Shown here: piece by piece, positions 12,101 through 22,972 of the stretch | Layout: the number at the start of each line of letters is the position of its first letter | Numbering within the stretch: position 1 is the first letter of the stretch | Notes under the pieces: model-generated | Told to the model about the DNA's origin: nothing | What the model saw: only the letters and a program-made list of their open reading frames with translations | The model's database searches: none | Program-made: the position numbers and the translations under genes | DNA from: Drechslerella dactyloides | Taxonomy: Eukaryota > Ascomycota > Orbiliomycetes > Orbiliales > Orbiliaceae | Direction of reading: 5' to 3' | Assembly (NCBI GenBank): GCA_020064725.1 | Contig: JAGTWJ010000010.1 | Location: 62,001 to 126,000, forward strand | DNA length: 64,000 bases

Positions 12101-14862
12101 GTATAGTCATCTTCGAGTTTGTCCTTGTATGCCAGTATTTTCACAAATGGCATACACGCTTCCTCTATACTTCTAGGATAAGGAAGGTAATCCGAATCCA
12201 AGTTCACTAATGCCCCAGTGCGTATCATCGCCACACCATCCTTCACTTCGGCGATTCGCAAAGGTCGCTTTGAAAATGCGAGCAGTGATAGCACGATTCT
12301 ACGTTTGGTTAAATTTGGACTCATGATAACTGGTACATCGGATGGAGGTACTTACTTCCACATCGGTAACTGGTCATCTTCTATACCCTCTTCGGCCGTT
12401 TCCCTCTCGATTATGCGTTTCATTGCTTTGTCATAGTAATACTTCAATGTTTCGGGGACTCTTTCTAACATATGGGACAAACTTTTTCGATCCTTTACCT
12501 TCCTCAACTCTCCAGATACTAAACGTGCCCACAGAAAGCTCTCCCGTAGTGCGCGCGTTCCTAAGCGGGATGTGACGAAAAGATCCTCTATGTCATTGGT
12601 TAAGGAGCTGGGAATGGCGGATTGGAGGAATTTCGAAATGTCGCGTGCTGTTTTGCTCTGATTGACTTCCAGCCTACGGATATTTCTTCCTTCAAAGTAT
12701 TCTTTGATAGTCGGTGTCTCCCTGCTACTAAACCACAGTCTTAGACTAGTTGTCTCTGTCTCGCCCACCAGAAAGCTGAGAAACTTCCTCATCCCCTCTT
12801 CTCGAAGATCAGCATGTGATGGATTGACATTGCTAGCCCCACGAGCCCCATCATAATTTTCATATTCGTCGAGGCCATCGATAAAGACAAAAGTCTTTGG
12901 TCTCATCGCCAAGATGGAGTGTATCAGGCATTTTATCGGCTCTGTTCTGCTGACTTCAATACGCCCAAAGCTTTGGAGGTAGTCTGGGATCTCCAGTGTC
13001 TCTTTCTGAAGGTTCTTGAGAAGTTGGTGGGCAACCTGTCGCAAAAGCTCATTGAGGGACATATCGGCATCACCAGTAATAAAAAGAGAGACCACTGAGG
13101 AAGACCCGTGGGCCTTTTGTATGTGTTCGATTGTTGATGAGCAGAGGACAGACTTCCCCATTCCCATGGACCCGTAGAGCCAAAGAAGGCGATCCTTTGG
13201 CGCTCCAGCTTCCCAGTTCTTGAACAGGTCTTCTTTCAGAATCCATTCACAAGTTCCTTTCTCACGTTCTTGCAATTTATTCTCTTGTATGTCGCCGTTA
13301 ATCGAATTTGGACAATAAACCAAGTTGACTATCTCGTCGAGTTGCTGTTGTGATTTCTTTCTGGCGGTTTCTTTGTCCTTTGCTGCATCCTTATCTTGCA
13401 CTGTCGAGTTGAGTTTTGTCAGTATTTAGTTTGTATTAATGTATCGCATTCTCGGGATATCGGAAAGCGTCGTATTCAAAGGGGTAGAAGCAAGGGGAGT
13501 GGCTATTCGCGTGGGATTGTGATAGGCTGGTGGGGGTGGGGCTTACTGTACTTGACAGAATTCTTGACAGAATTACCAATTTCCTGTACAGTATCCTTCA
13601 CTAAAGCCGCAAACCGCCATATTTTAGCATGACTCTACACCTTGGCGGGACCATGAAAATACTTACAATCGCCTAGAATATTTGCAACTGCGTCAGCATC
13701 TCTGACTTCCTCTGGCAGAAGGACTCTCAGAAGATCCTTGGCATATGCAGCCGCGGCGACAGCAGCATACTCCTGCCATAGGTCGTTCTTGTGATCGTCT
13801 GAGTAATCGCAGATACCACGTATCACCAGACAAGGTATGTTGTCCATGAGTCCAGCAGCCTCCATTTCGAAACAGAGTACCCCTTCAGAGTCTCGCAGTT
13901 CGTCACGGCAATCAGCCGACTTCATGACAGTATTTGCTGAGGCGATAAGGCCGTAGTGTACCACAGGTGTATCCTCTTCTCGATCGACTCTTCGTTCCGT
14001 TTGAGACAAGTCACAAGATCCGCAATCTTTAGCACCACCTATATGCCTATAGTCTGACTTGAAGAGATTGTCTTTATCCCTGCCGGGGAATCGGTACAAA
14101 CTCCCAGTCTTGCATCCTGATTCGATGTCACTGATGGTTTCTTCAAGATACCTGGCCATCTCAGTTTCCTGTAAGTCGTCTTGTAATCTTAGCAGTTCCA
14201 CCGCATTCAATAACATTTCCGGAGGATCTCGCAAACGTGACTTGATATCAAAGGCCCCATCAGCTAGGAGCTTTCCCATGTCGTACTGTAGAATGGATGC
14301 TAAGATTCAATTCAAGTCAGCCAATTCATAGCCGTCCTAATCTGAAAGTTCAGGGTTGATAGATTCAGATAGTGCATACGGCGACAGCCTATTGGAACGC
14401 CAACAACGACGTCTCCCAGCCGAATATCCTGCTCCTCCTGCGAATCTTCATCCACTGGTGCTGAAGGCACCCCTCCCCCAATTCCAACCATAAGAATGAA
14501 TCTCAGGTTATTGAAGGTCCGCACCATATTAGCGGCTGTATGTGCGGCGGCGTTAGTCCCATATTTTCGAGGACGAGCAATAACGACATTGTGCTCTCCT
14601 ATTCTCCCCAAGATATAGATGTTTGCATCCTGCGGTTTCTGCGGTAGCCGATCGTGCCTTTCGTCAAGCATCTTTACGGCCACAAGGGCCTCCGATTTCA
14701 GAGCGGCAAGCCATCCGACGGTGTAGTCCTCGTATCTCAATTTTCTATCGATTCATCCAGTAATCAGCAATTGATTTTTTGATCAGAGTGACATGCAGGA
14801 GATACATCTGGCTGGAGAAAGTTATGAGAGAATTACTTTAGAGAGCCGGAGCGTCCATCCAT
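9112..14862 (-). CDS. NLR/STAND protein: nucleoside phosphorylase-like + NACHT + acidic linker + ZZ finger + propeller-like C-terminus
   Basis: Eight exons on the minus strand: 14862-14837, 14744-14380, 14299-13667, 13600-13547, 13400-12356, 12298-11318, 11250-9935 and 9863-9112, giving 1723 residues with all phases matching. Residues ~10-350 are a purine/uridine phosphorylase-like domain (YEDYTVGWLAAL, MVGIGGGVPSAP, CFEMEAAGLMD, RGICDYSDDHKND). NACHT follows: Walker A GSMGMGKS at ~436-443 and Walker B FVFIDGLDEY at ~530-539, then a winged-helix-like segment (SKRPLRIAEV). After ~1035, beta-strand-rich repeats (ELYINTWDLE) look like a degenerate propeller. They are interrupted by a Ser/Asp/Glu-rich linker (~1170-1315) and a ZZ-type zinc finger (~1333-1383, four CxxC-type pairs plus His). 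Such NLRs sense non-self ligands through the C-terminus, oligomerise through NACHT and fire the N-terminal enzyme domain; this role is inferred. An upstream in-frame ATG at 14871 would add three residues. Confidence 0.88.
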
Positions 14863-16055
14863 GACGGGCATACGTATGATGTTATGAAAAGCCACGGAGA
14901 AGAACCTCTTAAGCTTCTTGGTCGTATATTAATTGATTCCAACAGGCTCCTAGCGCTGTGGCTCTGTCTTGTGAAATACTTCTTGCTTTTTCCCATTCGA
15001 ATATAAGTCTAGAAGCAAGCCGGGAGTAATGTCCTTCGTAGATATATTCCTGTGATTGATGTGTTTTTATTCAGAACATGTTGCCCTATAGAGACCTGCG
15101 GGGAATGTGCAACCTGCCGGAGCCTTAAACCCTTGACAATCTTTGAACATAAGTGCAGAAGTAAGCCGGGGTTTCGCTAGGGATATCCGAGCTCCCCAAT
15201 CAACACGAGGACGTCAATGCGAGAAAGTGGAGCTGACAAACTCAGCTGAGCAACCTGAGCTGCGCAGATAAGGTGACCATTTGCCGCGGGAATCTATGTC
15301 GGATACCCGTCCGCTGGTAGAGCTGCTTGGGTTTTCTCGCGCCATTGCGAAGATATGTATCTGCTGATAGATATATCGACATCAATATTGTGAAAATTGA
15401 GGCGGGCGACCGGCATAAGGATTTAGATGACCTTTGGCATCTGATTGCCTTGGCTTCGAGAAGGCGTATCAGGCCTCTTTCGATTATACTCAGCCATCTT
15501 GATTGATTGAACCCCGCTGCTGTTTAATGGTATTAGACAATTAAGATTATATTGAGCACAGACTTAATGACAGTATCACCAGCTTGTGGCAGGTACTTAG
15601 CTTGATAGAGATAACCGCCAACATGAGAGCCCCTGTTAACTCCGTCTTATGTTGTGCATTAACCACACATGCATTCTGCCCCGCTTGGATCCTTCTTGAG
15701 TCATCATGCATAGTTCCGCGGGGGGCAGCTCCTTCAACACTTACTTGCAGGATTCCTCGCCAAAATGAGCTTGAATGAGCCGGGTTCCCGAATCTTCGGA
15801 TGCCGTCGTTTCCATCACAGCCGCACTCCCATCATGTCGTTGCTTGGCGAAGCTTTGCCTCGACGCCTGAACCGGAACCTGCGTTATAAAAAGCTGCATA
15901 ACGACAACGCGGTAGACGGTAGAAACGGTGATAGCCCAGATCCTCCCGCCCAATTGATAAGACCGATAGCTTGCGAACCTCTTATTTTAAAGAACCGAAT
16001 ACTATTGCCGTCCAACAATACAAGAAAACAAATATCCCGAGGATACAACTAACAA
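14863..16055. other. Divergent promoter region between NLR and AAA genes
   Basis: About 1.2 kb separating the 5' ends of two divergently transcribed genes, so it must carry both promoters. An ORF of 64-95 codons at 15584-16052 has no recognisable content. No clear TATA box was found on either side. Confidence 0.55.
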
Positions 16056-18436
16056 ATGTCCCTCCACTCACCCACATTGAGTCGTGCGGAGGTAAACGGG
16101 CAAAAGGCCAATCTCCGGATCGACGGCAAGGATGATGATGAAGACCAGAATACGGAGCTGGATGAGGAGGAAGCAAGCTTTGAACCGCCGCCGAAAAGGA
16201 CCCGCCAAAAGATTGCGCGGGTAGACAAGATGTACGTATATTATACTCATGATTCATGATAGCTATCGGTAGTAGTCCCATGCGCAACACAAAATAATAT
16301 CTAACACTCGATATGCTGTGGGCAGATTCGATAAGTGAGAGCTTGACCGATCCGTAGTACTTAGTACGTGCGAACACGCAAACCTAAGGCGATCTTTCTG
16401 ATATCTTGCAGAAACACTCGAAGTAGCAAATATGTCAAATCAACGAAGCCAAGAAATGTCGCCAAGAAGTATGCCCGTTACGTTATTGTGGTTGCTAGGG
16501 TTATAACAGCCCAGGGAGTATGGGCTGGCCACTACGAGATTGTCATTCGAGGGAAACTCCTATGCGAAAAATTGACAAATATCTTCAAAGAGACGGCGAA
16601 GGTGTCATTTGATGCTAACGCGCCTTTGGTAATGATATTGGCCCCGAGTTTTTACTGAGTCGCTGTTTCCGCGATTGTTTTACGAGCACACCTAACACTT
16701 GAGCCGCACGCGGTGATGAAAATTCTAGGACGACTTCGAAACAGAACTGCTTTTCCATGCAATCAAGCCTCTCGAGATTCAATTAGAAGATGCCAATAAG
16801 CGATTGGAATCCCAAGGCCGACAAGATGTTGATGAGATCGAGCAGAATGAGCTCGCGGGACTCATATTCGAGCTAGAAGCTGGGTTGGAGTTCATCAGAG
16901 AGCATCACAGTGGAACCCTAATGGAGCTAGGCAATCTTGTCGTATTGGAAATGGTAAATCCTATCACCTTTGAGCTAGTCTGGACGCTGTTCGAACCAGG
17001 GACGCTGCTCTACGCGAACAACAACTTGGGCGACAGCTGTATCTACCGGGCGCGGTATTGCCAAAAGGCGAAGGCACAGGATGGGACGTTATACTGGAAG
17101 ATCACAGCAGAATACGTGGACTCCGATGGAATCAAGTATGGCGTAGTGCGTGCTGCCGAATTCGCGATTCCCATGTTCCCGGGCGCGGTTTGCATCCCGG
17201 ACTTGGAAATATTCCCCTTCAAATACCATCCCAGAATGGAAGACGAAACACAAGCTATCCTCAAGCGTGCAGACAAAGCTTTGGAACTCAAAGGTGCCTG
17301 CCTTCAGGAGTACAAAGGACGGGCTCTGAACAAAAAAGGCGTCAAATTCAACGTAAGTTATAACTCCAAATACGCGCTGAACATCAATACCAGTTGCCAA
17401 AGTACTCAGCTAATCCTAGCACCCTGACTACCAAGTCCCATGGGAGAATTATCCTGGACGCCGCAAGTTACGATAGACTCTACCCAGAAGATGAAGTCGT
17501 CCCCTATATTAGACATCCAATCCCCGTCGAAAATTTCACCGAAGAGCACAAGTTACTCCTTAGCGCAGTCATGTACGGCTTTAGCTTAGGTGACAAGATT
17601 TGGGGTATGCCTCAATCACATACTATTTTTCTCATAGCGTATAATTACTAACGATGATAATAGGGTCATTTTCTGTTGCTCGTTGTGAAGGAGTTCAATG
17701 GAACGAAAAGATCGTTGATAAACTAGTGATACCTGAGGAGAAGAAATCCTTCATCTGCAGTCTTGTCCGTGCGCACGGCTCTGACACTGAAGGATTTGAC
17801 GACATTGTTCGCGACAAGGGCAAAGGTTTGATTGGTTTGTTGAGCGGTCCACCAGGAGTTGGTAAAACTCTCACTGCAGAAGTTGTGGCTGAAGTTGCGA
17901 AACGGCCGTTATACATGCTCAGTTCGGGCGAAATGGGTGACACACTCTCCAGTGTGCAGGAACACCTTGACAAGACTCTGGAGCTGACAGAGGCATGGAA
18001 CGCTGTGCTGCTCCTCGATGAGGCAGATGTTTTTCTTGCGCAAAGAGACAGTGAGAATCTGCAGCGCAATGCCATAACATCTGTCTTCCTTCGAAAACTG
18101 GAGTATTACCGCGGCATTCTCCTCCTGACTACCAACAGGCTTTCGAGTATCGATGCTGCCTTCCAGAGCCGAGTCCACTTCTTTTTCCAGTACAGTGACC
18201 TTGATGTAGCTGCGCGGCGCACAATCTGGCAGACCTTTCTTGGAATTGCAGCAGCTGGACATCAAGTAACGGTGGATATTTCTCCTGAGGATATTGAAGC
18301 ATTGGCGAAAATATATTTGAACGGCCGCCAGATCAAGAACATCGTCAGCAGCTCACAAGCTTACGCTGCCGAAGTCAAGAAACCGATCACATTGGGTATC
18401 ATCCGGACGGCTGCGAGTTTTTCGGAGTGGACCTAA
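16056..18436 (+). CDS. DUF7025-AAA+ ATPase
   Basis: Six exons: 16056-16231, 16326-16334, 16412-16628, 16729-17352, 17394-17604 and 17664-18436, giving 669 residues. The N-terminus is acidic (DDDEDQNTELDEEE) followed by a basic patch. The middle corresponds to the fungal DUF7025 region (e.g. FELVWTLFEPGTLLYANN, ITAEYVDSDG). The C-terminus is one AAA+ module: Walker A GPPGVGKT (474-481), Walker B LLLDEAD (528-534), sensor-1 LLTTNR and an arginine-finger-like QSRVHFF. This architecture is widespread in filamentous fungi; substrates are not established. The 9-nt second exon is proposed because CAG|ATTCGATAA|GTGAGA sits between two introns with their own branch-like sites and rebuilds VDKIFDKNTRSSKYVKSTK. 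The 41-bp intron at 17353-17393 is unusually short. The gene diverges from the NLR. Confidence 0.87.
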
Positions 18437-19683
18437 GCATTTTGAAGAGGGTCAGATAGTCGCATTAACGTCTCAAGTACTCAGACTTGTTCAGCAAGCT
18501 ATAGGTAATTATCTAGATCCAGAGGCTGATACAGTGAAGGATTTTGGAGGCTTATGAGAGCCTGTGAAACATATGTTAGCAAACATTTATCGTGAATCCG
18601 TACGATTGTCGTGAGCCGGTGGCATCTCTTTGATTTATTCCGTAAATATTCATTAGGGTGGATATGGTTGCTCAGACGGCCGTTAATTATGATGCATATA
18701 TCCATATGCCAAGTGCAAGTGGTTAGTATACCTCTTCAATCCCGCTCTTAGGATCCTCCGCGTTACAAATTTTTTTTTTTTTTTTTTTTCTTGAAAAGGA
18801 GACAAGATGGTTCTGAGGATGAAAGTCGTGACTACAAAATCCCGTGACAGTTCGAAACTGGAGACCATGAACAAGTGCCCGGCTTGCATAGAGCAGTGAA
18901 CTCCTCCTGCTCCGGTTTCTGGCAACGTGCGTTGCGCATGAAGTTGAACCTCGATAATTTCCTGCTGTGCATCCAGGTGCATGAAAAGGGTAGAGTGTAT
19001 CCGATCCGATCGTGGTCCTGCTCATCTCCCGCGCCTCGCGACTGAAACCCAGGGCGCTGGCAAGCACCTGCCTAGGCGTTATTCGGCAGGTTCCGTTGTC
19101 GGAGCCCAGCCCAAAATAGTCTAGTCTGCATAATGCGCCCAGCTTTGCTGGGCAACACTGCAAAAGGTCAACCACGGACTGCTGCTGCCTGCGACACAAC
19201 ACTGTAATAGCCATAGACATAGCGTCGCGTAGTCGTGAGACCAGCCAAGTGGATCAATTCTGTGGTGCTAGAAGCATCGCCAGCGCATCATATGCCGAAC
19301 CGTTTTATCGTCCGGATGAAAATGGACGGTCATAATCGCGCGATCCAGCGTGTCGGTAAAGCTTCGGCGACGAGATCCCGGGCTCTGTTGCTGACGCTTC
19401 CACTCGCGTCGGAGGACCGATGGAGGAGGCGAAGACACCGGTCGCATAAACATGCCCCGAAGGCGCAACAAATAAATAGTCAAGTGAGCTCTAATGATGG
19501 TAGGTGTATTTTTAACATGCGCCCTCCCGCGCCGTGCGTATGGCGAAGCACGGTACCGGTACCAAGCTTCGTAATCCTATTCCACACCACTGGATGAACG
19601 ACTCGATGGACGAAGACTAATCATCTTCATTCGGCTGCCCACCTCGCAGAAGAATAATCTTCACAATCAACCTCCACAATATC
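18437..19683. other. Intergenic, with poly-T tract
   Basis: No convincing gene. A run of about 20 T residues lies at 18769-18789. Overlapping frames on both strands at 18683-19597 lack family signatures. The right end serves as promoter for the PTH11-like gene. Confidence 0.5.
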
Positions 19684-21137
19684 ATGTCGGCAAATGCGCC
19701 GATAATACTCGCACCGCCGGCGGTCATGCAGGCATGGCCCCCAGCAAATACGATAAATCCGGAAAGTCAGGCATGGAAGATGCTAGCGTGGGAGATACCA
19801 CTGATATCAATCACGGTCTTTGTGGTCGCCTTACGGCTCTATGCCAAGGGGGTGTACACGAAGCATGGGCTAGGAAGAGAGGATTGGCTGATAGTCGTGT
19901 CGACAGTGAGGATGCCTAATCGCACGATGCGTCATGATCAGATCAGACACGCTGACATTACTCTAGATGCTAGCCGCGGTGATGGTGACGCTGCAATGCT
20001 TCTCTTCGCATTACGGATGGGTATGCAATACACTCACAGACCGAATGAAAGGAGGGGCCATACTAACATCGCGCAAAATGCTAGGGTATACACCTCTGGG
20101 ATTTTGCTCCGGTCGCCGCCAAGTACCTCGCGCCCGCTCGGAAAGTTAGTCTATTCCCTCTCCGGTCTCAACGTTCTACCCCGCTGACACAATATGTTGT
20201 AGCTCGCATTCGCAATGGAGATCGTATTCATCCTCAGCATCAACCTTACGAAGCTGTCCATCCTTACATTCTACTTGCGCCTGTTCCCGCTCGGCGTCGT
20301 CTCAATACACTTACATCGACTTATATATGTCGGGATGACCTTCACCGTCCTGGCTATGATTGGAAGTCTAGGGGCAGCAATTTTTCAGTGCACTCCGATT
20401 CAACACTTCTGGATCTACAACATGAAGGGATATTGCTATCCAACGTTTCCAGCTCATCTCGCCACCGCCATCATTAACAGTGCCACGGATTTCTACTGCG
20501 TCATCGTGCCACTAGGGGAGATTTGTGGGTTGACTAAAGTGGACAAGAAGGGCAAATGGATTATCCTGGCGTGCTTCGCCCTTGGAGCCGTGTGAGTTCT
20601 GACATGTTTATTCTCATGATACACATATACGAATACTAATATAATCTGAATGACGCTAGGGTGTGCTTTGCCGGCGTGATAAGAATATACTTTACCAAAC
20701 TGCTATTCCACGACAATCCCTTCGACTGGACTTGTATGTAAATCCTATCTTGATAAGTGACTGACTGAGACTGACTCAGCGGATAAACAGGGGATAGCGT
20801 TGGCCTTTATATCTCCAGCGCTCTGGAGTGCACGCTCGGTATAATTTCAGCGTCGGTTCCGGCTCTCAGACCTTTGTTCACAAAGAGTGCGATCAGAGAC
20901 ACTGGCGATATTGAGTCCTCGTCTCATCGGAAGCGACGGTCGGACGCGAGGAAGAGACGCCGGACACCGAACCAGGCACCAGCTCAGCTCGAATTCATGA
21001 CTTCTGCCATCAAAGAAAAGGATGTATCGGACGATACGGCTACACCATTAACTTCAGAGTCAGGAACTTGGAAATCAGGCAGGGGTTCTGAGACACCCCG
21101 CCGGACGCCGAGCCGGTGGACTCCTAAATGGATATAG
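19684..21137 (+). CDS. PTH11-like integral membrane protein (fungal rhodopsin domain)
   Basis: Six exons: 19684-19905, 19967-20020, 20085-20144, 20203-20591, 20660-20733 and 20791-21137, giving 381 residues. The joined protein has about seven hydrophobic helices and the usual family landmarks: an extracellular N-terminus, RLYAKGVYTKHGLGREDWLIV after helix 1, a Trp-Asp pair before helix 3 (IHLWDFAPV), KLSILTFYLRLFP in helix 4, and FQCTPIQHFW in the loop after helix 5. The cytosolic tail is rich in Arg, Lys, Ser and Thr. No CFEM domain precedes the helices. Members of the Fung_rhodopsin family include PTH11, a receptor for surface cues in Magnaporthe; ligand and pathway here are unknown. Splice sites are all canonical and phases agree. 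Confidence 0.87.
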
Positions 21138-22972
21138 CGACCTACGGCAACCGGGTGCACCGGGTCGCCCTTTATATTCTTTAGCACGTTGGATGACTGT
21201 TTTGATCGGTATGTCGCCAACGCAAATATAGATTAAACAATCTATTGGTCTTTAATTACCAGGATAATCTGGGCTATTGTTCTTCGAAATTTCATATGGT
21301 CTATCGCTATTTTTACGTCCGCATTTATGGAGTTATATCAAGGGTTTTTTTCCGGTCGGGTCCAATTTACTTGCTCTTATATCGCCTTATATATACTAAG
21401 TTGTCCGTGTTGTTGCCAAATTGCCTTGCAGTGGCTCAAACAAAAATCTTCTCATACATTCCGACATACTACCTATAACTTCATGGCGTTCTGGTCCTAT
21501 CTTTTGTTTACTGTGTCTATTTTCGGTTTAATGTTAGCAACAGCATCCTCTTGCGCAATTTCTCTGTACCTGCGGGTATATATCCTATACGCTATTCTTG
21601 TATTCTGAGTTACCAGATCCCAACAACAGATTATTTTCTATTGCTACAATTTCCATATCGATATTTGAATAGGTATACTACGATCTCGATATTTTATTCG
21701 GCCGTTGATAGTACGATGTAATAAGTATCTTATTTATCAGCTGACTATATATATTATCATTCAGGACGAAGCAGACTACAGAAGATATTTCCTGTGCATT
21801 GAGGCCTATTGTCACAGCCTAGTGCGTCCAGGTAACTAGGAAACGTTCTCGATTTCCCTGTCGCCTGTATCGAAGCTCAGAGGGAGTGATGTCTATATCA
21901 CTTGAGTACATCATTTTCTGGAAACGCCGGCAATTGAAACAAACTATTACCAATACTTCGTGTCATAAACTAATGCATCGATGGGGAGACTGGGAACAAA
22001 CAAATGAAGGCTTATAATGCTTCGATATTATATACCTATCTTTCAATTTCCGTAAAGGTTGATACTCGTCAGCGCGTCTTCTGAGTCTCTTGTGTCCTCG
22101 AGATACCCATATAGACAAAGATTTCGGTCATGCTATTGCTGTAGTCTGAAATGTGGTGAGTGACCAACAATATTGCAGTTTTTCTGGGATGATTTAGTAT
22201 CTTGAATGTGTTGTGTTGGATTTTGCACTGTACTAGTCTGTGCACGCTAGGGTGGGCTCAGAACCCAAACCCCTCCCGGATTCCGAGCCTGTGCGTGTGT
22301 GGTTTGCCCCACATTACCACGCTAGCGCTAGGGGTCTTAAAATCACGCTATAAGACAACCAGGTATTGACTAAAAAAAGTCAGAGGCAATTTGAAGCTAG
22401 CAAGCTTGAAGACTATTCCAATGTGCATGAATATACTCGCGTCTCTTGTCCGGGTGGTGCGATCCGAATAATTACATCCTATATTCAACCAGTATATAGG
22501 TTTCTAGCGGGGCTCGAGAAAGAAGTTGCCACGCGTTTCCATGCTAATAGTAGAACCTTTTATAACAGAATGAGGTTCTATCACCTCCACATAGGTTCCT
22601 CAGTTGGTATTTTTTTGCACAAGTAGCCTGATCTCGCAAGCCAGAAGCTCTCTTATTTACGAGGAGTTCAAAATTCTCTGCATAACGACCCACATAGCTA
22701 AGTGGGACTCAATCTCAGCTGCAGCCTCGTCTTTATTATCCACTTCAATTCAGGAGATTGCACCATGAAAGAAGTCGACATGGCCACATGGGCCACGCGT
22801 AATTTGGTCGCGGCGAGGTATAAAGCTGGCCTGGAATGCACCTTTCACTCGAAATCTTCTGCTCTCGACACCCGCAATCCTCACCAGCCTTTGGGATAAC
22901 TATTCCCGCTTCTTGTTGTTGGCCGGTAATCCTCAAAGCTCTTCTTGCTAGTCGCCGTCCTTAGTCTGCACA
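21138..22972. other. AT-rich intergenic region
   Basis: About 1.8 kb. The part 21240-22160 is T/A-rich and holds only unrecognised short frames. A frame at 22366-22626 (about 86 codons, no ATG) has a somewhat protein-like composition but no family I know, and may be a relic. The tyrosinase promoter occupies the right end. Confidence 0.5.
22819..22825 (+). promoter_or_regulatory. TATA-like box of tyrosinase gene
   Basis: TATAAAG about 150 bp upstream of the tyrosinase ATG, a normal distance for a fungal TATA promoter. Confidence 0.5.

Noticed and set aside
9112..14862. NLR as a pseudogene broken into several frames
   Set aside because: All breaks coincide with canonical introns of 57-145 bp in matching phase, and the joined frame is open over 1723 codons.
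16232..16411. A single 180-bp intron instead of two introns around a microexon
   Set aside because: Not excluded, but the two-intron reading gives normal intron sizes, two branch-like sites and a family-like peptide, so it was preferred.
18769..18789. Poly-T tract as a retroposon tail
   Set aside because: No target-site duplication or processed gene copy is visible next to it; a simple homopolymer run is enough.
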